Shown here: positions 13,652 through 27,400 of the stretch, piece by piece
Layout: the number at the start of each line of letters is the position of its first letter
Position numbering within the stretch: position 1 is the first letter of the stretch
From: Brachionus plicatilis
Lineage: Eukaryota > Rotifera > Eurotatoria > Ploima > Brachionidae
Length of the DNA: 64,000 nucleotides
NCBI GenBank assembly: GCA_010279815.1
Contig: QEOQ01000307.1
Span: 168,654-232,653, forward strand
Direction of reading: 5' to 3'
The notes under the pieces: model-generated
What the model was told of the DNA's origin: nothing
Seen by the model: the letters and a program-made list of their open reading frames with translations, nothing else
The model's database searches: none
Position numbers and translations under genes: made by a program

Positions 13652-13890
13652 ATTAAAACGTGTGAATCTGTTAAAGCGTCGTGAAAATGTTCATCTTTCA
13701 ATTTTATAATTTGAACTCTTTTTAAAGTAATGCATTTTGAATTTGTGCCCACGTATCTAAGGACCTAAATAGGAAAACAAACTGTTTACCTTTTGAGGTC
13801 GCTTATTAAATAAAATATAAGTTAATTAATTATATTAGAGTTAAAAAAATTTACGAATATTAAAATATTTATTTAGGCTTAATTTGAATC

Positions 13891-13963
13891 AAACTGGAAA
13901 AGCCTTAAAGTCCAGTTTAAAGTCCAGTTTGAATCAAACTGGACTTTAAAGCTTTTCCAGTTT
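13891..13963. repeat. long hairpin, 28-base arms
   Basis: Arms 13891-13918 and 13936-13963 (AAACTGGAAAAGC...TCCAGTTT) match at 27 of 28 positions around a 17-base loop that repeats part of the arm again. Confidence 0.7.
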
Positions 13964-14194
13964 ATTTTTATAAGACAAATTTTCTCAACTTGACTCTTCC
14001 TTAGTGACATAAAACTATAATAAACGTGTTCTGGCGTTTTCGCTCAATTATTAAAGTTCTTTTGGTTTTTCCTTGATTTGATTCTAATTCTAATTTGATT
14101 TTGTGCTTCGTGTGACATGTTTTGTGAAAATTAGTACAAAAGAAAAAAGATAAAAAAATTAAATTAATTTTTTTTAGAGGTTTAAAATTAATTC

Positions 14195-14375
14195 GGTGAA
14201 TGCAAAATGGTGCAACATTCAAAGGTGCATCAACTGTAAAAGTCTACTAATGATTTGCAAAATCTCTGCAAAATGCATTACGCTCCATTATATTGAAATT
14301 TAATTTCTGCTACACTCTGCAAATTTTGCAGATCTTGTTATTTGATGCAACTTTGAATGTTGCACTAAGTTGCAT
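14195..14375. repeat. inverted repeat of the CTGCAA family
   Basis: TGCAACATTCAAAGGTGCAT near 14211 pairs with ATGCAACTTTGAATGTTGCA near 14345. The middle carries CTCTGCAAAATGCA. A degenerate copy in the same orientation is at 57374-57497 in an MBOAT intron. Confidence 0.5.
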
Positions 14376-15206
14376 TTACAGAATTAAGTTTAAATTTTAA
14401 TCGGACATGCTTTACATATAATGTAGATTTATAGATTTAACAAAAATAAAAAAACTTTTAAATTGTCTAAATTTTTTTTTATAATTCAAAGTTACCCAAT
14501 CAAAAAAATTTTGAAGAATTTTTAAAGACTCTTAACAGATTTTAATGAAGGATTTTTAAACGATTTTTAATATATTATCCATAGAATTAGCATTTCATTA
14601 GAGATTAGAGTTAAGGGCATTGTGAATTTTTGAACGAAAAATAAGAACAAAAGTTTTAAATTGGAAAACTCATTTTAGTTTAAGTCCAAAACTCTTCTGG
14701 AAAATTTATCAGCTAACACAAATATTGTGTTCGCAAGAACTTTGCAAAAAAAATAAAACCTATATTGAAGAGTTTTTTTAAGGAAAAAAATTTGAATAAT
14801 ACAACCTTTTTTTTTTTATTTTATTTGGGCTGTTTCACCATTTAGGTTTCACAAGCCTAGTTTATTGATTAAACAGAGATAAAATGATAGATAAAATTGA
14901 CAAATAGAGATAATAGGTTTAAAAAAATAAGTATTGATTAAGTTTTTCTCTTAAAAAAAAAAAAAAATAGAGTAAAATAAAACGAAATTGAATAAAAATT
15001 AAAAAAAGATTTGTCAATTTATGACGATTGAAGTTGATTTTCTTGAATTGAACTAAAAAATTTATCTTTGAATTCGCAAAATAACGATTTGAGGGACAGG
15101 TTTCTGGTGTTTGCAATCTTTGGATTAGCTAATTAATTTTAAGGAACGATTTTGTTCCGGTTGTGAAGTTCAATTCAAAAATTAGTTTATAATTATGAAA
15201 AAAAGA

Positions 15207-15318
15207 AAAATCTTGGTCACATGTGATCCAACAAAAAAATTTTTCTGTCACCTGACTGAAATGAGTCATCAGGTCACATATTACATGACCCACTTTGTCA
15301 CAAAACAGGCCAGACCCG
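15207..15318. repeat. relic of a GGTCAC-rich transposon
   Basis: Contains TTGGTCACATGTGATCC, CAGGTCACATATTACATGACC and the end AACAGGCCAGACCC. The last resembles the terminus AACAGGCAAGACCC of the complete element at 32362-33060. The left terminus is not recognisable. Confidence 0.4.
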
Positions 15319-15406
15319 TAAAATGACATCAAGTCATATAAATTTTTTAACGAGTATAATCTTATTTTTATTTTCAGAATTTAATAGATAAAAAGAAAAT
15401 TAGGTA

Positions 15407-18400
15407 ATGATAATGCAAGAAGAAATTTTGTGGCCAGATATTACCAAGTCATTAGGCAAATCATTGGTTTGTTCAATATGGGTTTTGGGAAAAGATGAAC
15501 TGGCCATCCGAAGTCAAGACGGTCTTCGTTTTTTTAAACACGAGGAAAACAAAAATGACTGGAAACTCATGTCCAATTGTGACACACGCTTCAATGACAA
15601 AAACAAGTTCTACCAAGGGCGGCATAAGCTCAATTTTTTCAACATGAAAAACAAGACATTTGTCTCATTTCTAACTATTGGCAATGGTTACGTTTTAATG
15701 GAGTTGGACAAAAATACCTTTAAACTTAAGCAAATAGCTGTTGATAAAACTTTTGCCCGTAAGTATGCCACACTAAAATTGGGCTATTTTTACGGAGCCG
15801 AAAATCCACCAGGACTGTTTTCACTGGACAAAATAGCTGGCCCAGCCTTTCATTATGTCAATTTGAGAACTCCGAAAACCGTGTTTATCAAACATGATAA
15901 AACAAATCAACATTTAGATAAACAAGAGCTCAATTGGCACTTGGATGATGCTAAATTTTTTACTGCTGATGTAAATCAAAATGGAAAAACAAATATTGTA
16001 GTCGTAAAAAATTCAAAAATTGTTGCCTATGAGATGAAAATTATAAATGATTATTTTGAGCCTTTTAAACTATTTGAACTAAATTTAGATATAGGAAAAA
16101 ATACAAAGTTTTTTTTTGCTCGGCTAACACCTGCGCCATTGAACTCATTTTTGGATATTTTGGTTATACAATCAGACGGTCTTTATGTGTACAAATGGGA
16201 TAGCAAAAAAACCAAGTATAGCCTAATAAATGTTTCAAATGAGTTCAGCAAGGCCAATAACTGGACATTTAAGCACACACAGTCGATTTTGTTCTCTGAT
16301 TTTGATTCAACTGGTTTTGATAAATTTGTGTACTCGGGTCCCAATGGGCTAAGAATTGATAAGCTGGAGTTAAGTCAGCAAAAAAATGAATGGCTTTGGA
16401 CTCGATTGCTTGACTTGTATAGCTGCAATGTCAAAGATCTTGGCTTAAAGTACTCGGTGCCAATTGAAATAATACCACTCAATAGGAGTCCATGCAAAAA
16501 GCCTGTCCTCATTGCTAATGATGTTATAAACAAAAAAAATGTTCTAATTCCAATTGAAAAGGACAATTTGGAGGAAAACTTGGAGGACAACTTGGAGGAC
16601 AACTTGAAGGACAACTTGAAGGACAATTTGGTGGACAATATAAGTGAAAAACAAGAATTTACAAAGCCCGAAGAGCGAGTACAAAATTTTCCTCAATTTG
16701 TTCATGAGAAAACTAATGTTAGAGAAAAAACAGTTTTTTATTTGAGAAATGTGCTGGATTTAAAGTCAATTGTAAACAGTTGTGTTAATCCAACCAATGC
16801 TCAGCTACAGCTCAAAGTACCATTGCTTGGCTTGCCTGTTTTTGACGATCCTCTAGCTCTCAACTACACATCAGCGGCTGTTTTAACCAGCACCAATTCA
16901 CCTTTTGGTCAGGGCTTTTCCTTTAGTCAAGAGTTTATTTATGCAGATCTTAAATCTAACAAAGCACTGCACAAATTTTATCTGATTGGCTCTAGTGGAT
17001 CGGTTGTTTTGAATAGAGATGAGAATGAGACAAAAGAGGATGAAATATGCTTCAATATAGAGAAAAGAGAAGAAAAAGTTAAGTTTTATGTGAAAGAGAG
17101 CAAGTGGATAATTGAGAGTGACAATGGGAAAAAAGTCTATGGTGGTGGCTTAAGTAAATCAAGACCCAAAGGAAATGGAATAGAATGGAAAAATATTTTT
17201 CTAAAAAGTAGCTGTACAAGTCTGATAGATGATTTGGTTTCTTTCAAGTGGAACTTGACTAGTGTTCACCGTGAACATAACACAGCTTTGTTTGAATACA
17301 CTGACGGTCCATTAGTTAGTCACCTTAAAGAAATTCGAGTAAACGAAAATGACATTAATGTTAAATTTGAATTAAATAAGGATGCTAATTTGGTCCAAGG
17401 CTTCAAATTTGAATCGAAGCACCATGTTCAGAATATAAAATTTGACTATGAGATTCAAAATGATTCTACACATTTATTAAAGTCAATAACTCAGATGGAC
17501 AATAAAAGCAAAGTGCTTCAATTTGATTATTTAATGATGAACCAATCATTTAAAATGAACAAAATAGTGCTGCCTGATCAAATTGATTGTGTCTCATTTG
17601 AGTATGAAGACGCGTCACAAAAGCTCATAAACAGCTACTTTAATTATTTAACTGACGTAGAAATGACTGTTTATGAAGACAAAGACACTGAGGCTCAACT
17701 AAATGTTTCAAATGACTATTCTGTTCTCAGTTATTTAACACAAAGCAAGACTTTACTTTGTTTGACAATATTTACACGCGATAAGCTCAAGTTTAATATT
17801 AAATTGAACGCAGCCAAAGCTCTAAAAAAAGACTGTATGGCCGAATATAAAATAGTTTTGTTTGCGGATCATTTGGTCATTTGGTTGTTTGACTCTGAGA
17901 AAAAAGAAGACCAAGTTGTTTGTTTGTGTCATTTGGACTCGGCCAGAAATCTCATTCAAAGTCCTGGAGATCAAATTGATGTTACACACACTCTTAAAGT
18001 GATCGAAAATGTGCAAAATGTTTTCCTTGGCTCCGACTTTGTGACAGTAAACACTCGGAGCAATGAAATTGTTGTTTATGAATGGGTCGAGTGCGAATGG
18101 TTTACAAGTTTTAGAGAAAAATTTGACTCAAATCTGATAAAAATGTGTGCCAATCAAGACCAAACTGTTCTGGTCTATGACGACACTTGTCTTAGATTTT
18201 TATTCAAAACCAAAAGTGGTGACAATGCTTCAAAGTGGAACATGAAAAAAGTTAGCGAAAAAATCAAGATTGGTCTATTGAGCGAAGTGCATGCATTTGC
18301 CAATAGTTTTAATCTTTGCCAAGACAAAATTGATGAAATAAAGCTCATATTGGAACGCAATTTGCTTCACTTTTCTAAAAACGTAATTGCTTTCAATCGA

Positions 18401-21400
18401 ATAAACATTGATCAAGACACTGTTAGCTCTAATTTGTTGATTTTGTTGATAGATGACGAGTACAATGTGATCAAAGAGCAGACAATATTTAACAAGTCAA
18501 TAGTTTTGAACGAACACATCAAAGAGTTTGAAATAAAATTTTCAGACAAAGAAGTGGTCGACTCACAGCTTTACCATTTCAAAGGCGACAATCCCAAATA
18601 TTCGGTTGGCTTTAAGTATCAGAAAAAAACTTTTGACTTTAAAGTCAAAAAAAAAACTTATAAGAAAACTTTTGAGCTGGATAAGCAAATAATTAAGACT
18701 TTTATATTTGACAACCATGGTTACGAAGTTGAACAACAAGATAACGAAAAAAGTGTTGCTGACGAGTTCAAAGATGCTTTTTTACTTAATTTAGAATCGT
18801 TTCATGTGACCTTGACCAATAGTCGTGTAGTTAGTCACGATAAATACTTTGAACTTGAGTCAAATGGAACTTGGAAAATGACACAGTTTGAAAGAAACAG
18901 TCAACATTTAAAAATTAGTGACACACTTGAATTGGTCAAGGAAGAATCAACTTGGAAATTGTACTCAAAAAATGAGCCAGTTTTTGATTTTGAAACAGAA
19001 GATGTAAACAGAATACAAGTGGCCTTGCCGACCTACATTGCTTACATGAAAGATTCGGACAAATCGGTGTACGTATTGCCATTTGAGAAAAACAGCACAA
19101 TTGGCAATGAGTATCTTTTGTGTCGAGCCGATTATGTATTGCCAGGCGGTACTCCACTTGGCTTTGGAATCAAAGAGATCGAATCTTGCAAAGTCAAATT
19201 TTTTACTATATCATCAAATTCATTTGCTAAAATAAAATCCCGGTCTCTTAGACTAGATGGTCAAAATTATACCAAAGTGTACCAATTTGACGATTTTAGC
19301 TCAACAATTCAAAATGGCATGATTTTTTATTCCAAATTTAAGAGCATACCGGCTGGCAATCAGTCTAAATTTGGTCATATTGAATACGATTTTGACAAGG
19401 GCGTTAGTTACTTTAATGCCAATGGCAACCTTGTCAAAATCGAAATGGAAAAAGACCAAAGCGACAATGAAAGTGAGTCTAATGAAACAGAATTGCAGAC
19501 CAAAAAACAAACTGTCCTATTTGCTAAAGACGGTAGAACCGAAGTGGCCAATTTTTTCAATTTGGATGTGCAAAGCGATCAAGCCGATTACTTTGGATTT
19601 GAGGATTATGAACAAGACAAAAATTGGGTGTATGACAGAGGATGGTGTGTTAACAATAAATGGTCACTAACAGGCAGCACATTTTTGAATCTTGTTAAAG
19701 GCAATAAAATAGACAAAACTTTTAGGCCAGAAGAAAAGACAAGATATGAGTGTTCATGCTGGGTCCGGGTGTCCAAATTGTACCTTTTAAATGACAAATT
19801 CGAAGACTTTAAGCTTACAATTATTGAAAATAATAAAACGATTGTGTCCAAAGTGGCCTCAGTTCACCAAGACTGGGTCTATTTGACTGTACAAGTTGAT
19901 TTAAGTGAATTTGATGGCCGTGTTTCGGTCCAGTGCCAAATCGAAGCCCGTTTACATCACTACATACACGTTGATCACATTAAGTGGATGCAGATGTGTG
20001 GCCGTGTTCAAATGTCATCATATGATCCTTCATGCAATTGGTTAATTTGTCAAATAGATGAGACAAACACAATAAAAAAGGTTAATAAATTTTAATTTAA
20101 TGAAAAAAAATATTTCTAAAAAAATAAAATATCTAGCAATCAATCGAACAAAATGACTTAGTCCCGTTAACTCCAAGAATCTAAGTTTTCTTTTCGTCTT
20201 TTGATTTTGTTTCCAAGGCTTAGATCAGTATTTTTCTTTTTTTATTTTTAAAGGACCTTTGAACAAGGCTTTTTAACTGATGTCTTCATTTTTCACTTGG
20301 AAAGTCAGTGTTGCAGTTCACCTAAGTATTTATTTACTTTAATTTCTAGATTGCCCTGTTTCTTATTAATGAAATAAGCAACAAGAAGTCTTCAGCAAAA
20401 AAAAGAGATTGTTTGCGTTTAATTTGAATGTTCTATAAAAAACTATATATACTTTGATCATGCACTTTTCCAAAATCAAAGTGTACATTGATTATGTTTG
20501 CAGTTTTTCAAGCTCTCGAAATCTTTCCCTGTTCAAGACTTAGATTAAAAGGATCAATAATTTATTTTTTAAAGAATTTTTTGATAAATTTTTTAAAAGC
20601 TAAATTATGATATTAGAACATATCTTTTTTAGAATTGATCGCTTTATATCTTTATGGCAAAAGTCATTTGTTTTAATTACTTTGTGTTTTATAATGTTGT
20701 GTACAATAATTGTTATACAAATTTTTGTTGTTATTCACTTTAGTTCTTTTCTATATATTAAAAATTTATCAAGATTAAAATTGTTAGATAATTTTAGGTA
20801 AGTTTCATTGAGGGTTAAAATGTTCAAATGGTTGCTAATGAGGTAATGATCAAGTTCTATTTGTTCGGTCTCGGATTTGATTGAGTTAATGTTAATGTGT
20901 GCTATTTGGACTTGTTTATTCATGATGATGGTCCATAAAAGCTTTATCATTGAGTTGAGATATTTCACTTTGAGGTTTGTGAAAAAATATCTCAATTTCT
21001 TGGACGAAAAGGGCCCAGTTTAGAATATTTATTTAAAAATTTTGATAAATTGCAATTTTTTTTTGAATTTAAATTTTTTTTTTTTGACTAAAATTAACAT
21101 GAATTTTTATAATCTCAGTTTTTTTTTTCTCAAAAAAATATTAAAAAAAATAAGCGATGATTTTTTCATATAAAAGGCTAAATAATTCCGATTGATTGAA
21201 ACCCAAAAAATAAAAAAAAATTGTTTGACATAAATCTTAAAAAGTTAAAAGCTAATAATTTTTTTTAAAAAAGCTTGTTTATAACGAGTCAAGGGAACCG
21301 CTTGTACTAATAGATTCAAACAATCAGCTTTTACAGGCGAGTTTTTCTTACAACTGGAATAAAATCCATGTAGAGTTAGAAGCAAATTCAAGCGTTTTTA

Positions 21401-24400
21401 TTGCCAATTTTTCCGATTATTGTCTAAAAAAAAATTGGATTTTTGACAACCCGGCTGATTGGACTCGAAGTGGCAATTTTATTTCCAGCATTGACAACCA
21501 AGTAAAAAGTTCAATTCGACTCAAAGATGAGAGCCTGAGCAAGTCAAAGATCGCTCTCTTTTTCCAAGCCAAACTAGATTCAGTGTCTCAGCTTTCACTC
21601 GAATTAAATTCCCATAAAATTCAATTTGAATCTGACAAAGTTTTGGTCAATAGCCAATCAATAGGAAATTGTGGAAACGGAATTTTTTCTTTTGGTTGCC
21701 ATTTCAAGCCGTTTGATTGTGTGGAAAGAAAGAGAGTTGCTGATCGATCACAAGTTCGACTTAGCCCAAAACTCATCTGGTGTTGCATTTACCGCATCTG
21801 GTTTAGCTAAGCTATCAGAAGTTTTAGTTGTCAACGAGCCAATTCTCAAAGCGAATCATCTAAACAGCTTTAATTTAATTTGCCAAAGTGTTCAGCTTGA
21901 AAGCGATTCTAGTGTGATCATAAAAGAGAAGATATGCGATGAGTTGATGCGTGATTCTATCGAAACCAAGCCAACACGGCTTTTTATCCAAAAACACGAA
22001 CCATCTTTGGCTTACAGACACGACTTTGTGACAAACAAGTCGTTTGACTCACAGACTAGTGTTTGGCAAACAAAAAAACTTCAAGGTAAAATAAATGAAC
22101 CAAATGGATCAGATGAAGGCTTTTCGTATCAGAGAAAAATCTACTCCCAAGACCCGTTGAATTATGTCGAGTCGGTTGAGTTTGCTGAACAATTGCTAAG
22201 TCATAAGACAGCACCAAGATCATCGCTTAACAAAAGTTTTGAATATTTTGCGTATCTGTTTCCCATTCAAGACGGCTTTGTGTGCCAAACAAGCTATGAA
22301 TTAAATGGAAATCGTACGATAAAAGCTTACAATAAAGACAATAATATGGTCGCTTTGTTTCAGCACACAAATTATTTTAAAGATAAATTGACCACCTATG
22401 AATTTGACAAAAATCAAAATTTAGTCAAAATTTTGCCTCCATTGTACCATGCTCAAGTTTTTACTATGGACCATTTTGGCAAAACATATGAGCAAATAAA
22501 CCAAATGTGGAACTCGGATGAAAAGTATCTAAAGTTACAAGAAGAAATGGCCTCTTTTTATGTTTTTGATGACAAAAATTGTTTGATAGAAAGCCGAACG
22601 CCAGAAAAAGCCAAAGAAATGTTTGTCTATAACAAACTAGGTCTTTTGCGTTTCACTCTTAGATTTGACAGCAATAAACAGCCAGAAATTGTTGAATATT
22701 CAACTTATAATCAATGGGGAGAAGTAAGTGCCAAAGGTTTTAGTAAAAATAAAGCGCATTTAGACATTGAATGGCTTAGGTCTGTCGCCAATTCGGCCAT
22801 TACAAACTTGGATGAATGTGATAGAATGCAAACGTCTATTTCAAATGTGTCAATTAAGCCTGGCTTAAATGGCAAAACAGTCGAAACTATGGTAAAAAAT
22901 AGTAGCAATAGATTTGAGTGCTTTGATAGCACATGTGTGTCTTCAATTGATAAGGTGGTGCAAAAGTCGAGTTTATTTAGGAGACCTGATGGTTCAAATT
23001 GTTATCTGCGTATGGAACGAGAATACTTGGGCACCCAACTACAAAGTATTATCTATCCCTTCACTTACAATGACAAAATAACCAAACTAAACTACAAATA
23101 CAATAGTCAAGGGTTAGTTTCATCGATTTGGATTGATGAAAAGAAACTAGCCGAATTTGAATACACTTCTAGTGGAAATTTGAGTAATGAAACATTTTTT
23201 AACAATTCAGAAGAAAATTTTAGGAGGACCTATGAATACAATTCGTCTGGTATGCTTAGCGCACAAGATGACTGTTTTATGCGAGAAAGTTTAAGCTATT
23301 CAAAAAATGGTTATGAATGTGAGAAAGATTTTTATGACACTTCTATTTCGATGACTAAATTTGTGCCCAAATGGCATGAAAAATGTGATGTTCGCCTTCT
23401 AGCAATCACTCAAGAGATTTTGAGCGAACGATTAGATAATTTAGATGAAATGGAGGCTGACTTTTTGCTAAACTTGCTTGTTCATCATGGATTTTTGGAT
23501 CAAAATTTCAGGGTGGTTAAAAATTTATCACTTTCTGATGCACTGATCAAACTACCTTTAAATATAAATGAGCATTCAATTAACAAAATTATTTGTTTGT
23601 TAAACGAACACTTTCCACACACATTTTTTGGACATAAATACAGCTATGGTGCTAACTCTGAGCTAGTCAATTCAAAGTATTTTCTAGGTGAGTGTTAACT
23701 TTTAAGTTCATTTATTCAAACTGCGGTGTAATGTTACATTGCATATTATTTTTTTATCGCGTGTGTATTTTGTATCAGTGTATTTTTTATTGATAGCTGA
23801 CTTATTTTTAAAGTTTGTTCTTATCATTAAAGTAAAAAAGATCATTATTAAAAAGAAAGTATTAATTATTAATTTATTTTTAAATAGAAATTCTAAACTA
23901 ACCATAATTAAAAGGCAAAAGGTCATTGTTAAAAAAAAATTGGCAAGTGGTTTTTAATTTTTGGGGTAATTTTTACAACCAATTTAAAAAAATATATATA
24001 TTGGGATATGTCTTATATTAAATGATTTGTAGAGAAGAAAATAGAATATTAGTCATTTTTTATTTGCAAAAAAAAACACTTTTCAAAAATCAGTTGTTGA
24101 ACAGGTTTAACTTAGAATGACATAAAAAAATAAAATTTTGATAAAAACGAAAAGATAAAACTAAAAGCGCTTAGATTTTTTTCTCATGAGCCTATCCACC
24201 TAATCGAACTAAAAAGTCGTTTATTAATTTCTTAATTGAGATATAGATTTTATAGAATAGATGTATTAAATGCAATATATCTTAGTGTAATACAGTGGTG
24301 ATTTGATAACAGTATTTTACGAAAAATTACGTAAAATACCGTAAATTGACAAAATTTTACCACATTTTACGTAAATTAACGTAAAATCCGAAAAGTGAAA

Positions 24401-27400
24401 AAGAAGTATTTTACGAAAACTTACGTAAATTTTCAGGATTTTGAGATAATTTTTGTAAAATTTGGTAAAATCAAAAACGGCCAATTCAAAATTCAAAATT
24501 TTTAGAAAAAAATTTTTTTTTTCCAAAAATCGAAAATTTAAGAAAGCTTCTTTTATAACAATTTAAAAATAACTATTTTTTTGACCAATTTAGTTATTTT
24601 TAAATTGTTATAAAAGAAGCTTTCTTAAATTTTCGATTTTTGGAAAAAAAAAATTTTTTTCTAAAAATTTTGAATTTTGAATTGGCCGTTTTTGATTTTA
24701 CCAAATTTTACAAAAATTATCTCAAAATCCTGAAAATTTACGTAAGTTTTCGTAAAATACTTCTTTTTCACTTTTCGGATTTTACGTTAATTTACGTAAA
24801 ATGTGGTAAAATTTTGTCAATTTACGGTATTTTACGTAATTTTTCGTAAAATACTGTTATCAAATCACCACTGTACATCTTAGTTACTATTTAAAGCGAC
24901 TAGTTTGTTTTTAATTGATAGTCGATTAAGTTAACAATATTAATAATATTATTTCCTCAATAATCCCAATCAATATACAGCTAAACAATTAATTAATTTA
25001 TTTAATTCTTTAACTGAATTTTTAAATCAATCAAATCAATTATTAAATTAAATTCTAACGATGTTGATAGAAGCCGCTTAGATTTTGGATTTGCGTGAAA
25101 GTTGTCAAAATTTTGTTCAAGAATAGCGGCCGGGTATAATTGTCAGAGCTCTTAATTAATTTTTTTGTTGCCTTGTAGGTAATGATAATGTTGTGCCAAT
25201 AAATTCAAAGAGTTTCTTTAATGATAAAAAAATTAGTGTGGAAAAAAGTAAGCTTATTTGGAAGGCGTTGGTTGAAAGCGAATGCATTAGACCTGAGTGC
25301 ATTAGTGGACAAAGTGAGTATGGCAAAGTGAACGCTTTAGAATGGATTGATCAAGAACCTCTCAGGAATCTGTTGCAAGCATCGGGCTATCCGACATCTC
25401 TGCTCAAAAAGCTTATCTATTTGCTTCAAGATGGAGTGATTAGGCGAACAGTCATCACTCGCAAATCGTTTGCTCAAACTTTTCAACAGTGGCTTCAGTC
25501 CAGTGACTGCTATACACAAACTGAATGTGACATTCATTTGGAATTGGGTGATAGATTGTGGCAGATATTGTCAACCGAAAACTACATTTCAGATCAGACA
25601 CTTTGTGCTTTGTTCAAAAAAAGCTTTGTCTCAGCTCTACAAGCGAAAAGTCTTACGCCAGTCTTGCCTGAAATAATCCATGTATTGAACTGTTGTGCAG
25701 ACAATCAAATTGGCACTTCGTCATTAGATGTTCGCTCGTATGACACAGATCCGAATGGCAATCATAAACTGTTCTATGTTGGCATGAATCGGCTGCAGTT
25801 CAAATACAAAAAAAACTCTAACCAGGTAAGCTCAATTGAGAGTGACGGCCAAACACATCGATTCGAATATGACTCACTTGGCAATGTGACTAAAGCCGAG
25901 CATAAACAAATAGAAAAAATTGTTTATGATGAAATATCTAATAGAGCTGTTAAATTTGTGCTCAAAAACGGCACTCAGGTTCACTTGGCTTATGACTCGA
26001 TGAACGAGCGAGTATACAAATGTGTTTTAGACAATGAGAATAAAAAAGTACGTGAGATTATGTACTTTAGAGACAACAGTGGACGATGTATGGTTGAAAA
26101 AGAGATTACTTTTAACAAACAACAAGAGATAGAGAACGAATATGCTACGGCTTATGTCTATGGACCAAAGGGTTTGTGCGGTTTTATAAGAGACAATGAA
26201 TTTTACAATGTGATCACAGACCATGAGCAGTCAGTGCGATTAGTGGTAAAAAATATGCAAATAGTAGCTGCTTATGATTATATGCCGTATGGTAATGTTA
26301 TTAGGAACTTGGGCTTAGGTGAATCATCTCATATCAGGTACCGATTCACAGGGCAAGAATGGGACGAAGAGCTTGGCTTGTATAATTATCATGCCAGATT
26401 TTATGATCCAACTATAGGACGCTTTTATCAAGTGGATGCCAAAGAACAGTACGCATCGCCGTACAAATATGCTGGCAATTCGCCAGTCTGCATGTACGAT
26501 CCGGACGGAAATTTAGCATTTGTTGTTGTCCTAGGTTTTGTAGTTGTTGGTGCTTATTTAGGCGCATCTGCATCAATGGATACTTGGAATCCTTTAGAAT
26601 GGGAATGGGACAATATGAATCTTTATTTAGGCTTATTTTTTGGTGCTTTAACTGGCCTCTTTCTTCCTTTTGGCTTTTGTGCCGGTGCAGCAGCCATTTC
26701 GGCAGCTTTTGGCGTTGGTTTAGCAACTGGCGTTGGAATTACAATTGCCTTGGGAATATTTGGAACTTATTTTGGCATTTCATCATCAATGGGCTCTTTT
26801 AATCCATGCAAGTGGAAATGGAAAAAACCAGCTTTGTACAATGCAGCTTTTCAGGGCTTTTCAAGTGCTGTTCAAATGCCCAATTTAATTTCTAACTTTG
26901 CTTCAGTACTTGGTCAATTTGGCACACTTGGCAAGTCTGTGTTAATTATTTCAAGTATATTGAGTAGCGGTGGTATGGCTTATCTAACAATGGCATCAAT
27001 AAATAACAGCTATAATCCAAGAAATTGGCAGCTAAATCAGCGTACAATTATAGGTTTTATTAATGGCGCTCTTAGTGGATTTTTTCTACCAACTAGTTTA
27101 CTAAACATTCACCGCTTTTATACTAAAGACTTAATGACAATTAAAAAAAACTTAATTGAACAATTGGGCAAGTTCGGACATGTTCTTTACTATGGAGCAT
27201 TTGCTTTGGCTGTAGCTATGCCATTTATATTTTTATTGGCTCTTAAACAAGGAATGCAATGTGACTGGTCTAAAATAGTGTCCAGTCCGGCTTTTTTAGA
27301 GACTCTTCTATCGGGAATCATAGTAGGTGTCAGTTTGCCTAATCTTTTCTTTAAAGCTATACCAAGAACAATAAAAGCTTATTCGGATGGAATTTTCGAA

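Larger units (their letters stand above)
12518..15406. other. intergenic region between the SecA-like and RHS genes
   Basis: No credible coding sequence. Contents: polyadenylation-like signal at 12596, a 546-base MITE (13106-13651), a long hairpin (13891-13963), an inverted repeat of the CTGCAA family (14195-14375) and a relic of a GGTCAC-rich element (15207-15318). AAACTGGAAAAG at 12635 and its complement at 13952 could be the outer ends of one larger foldback element holding the MITE; this is weak. Confidence 0.6.

Noticed and set aside
20607..20801. Small hydrophobic frame as a membrane protein gene
   Set aside because: Lies in an AT-rich intron; such frames arise readily there and it shows no family features.
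24317..24849. Two identical 69-residue frames on opposite strands
   Set aside because: A direct result of the palindrome; low-complexity sequence with no domain.
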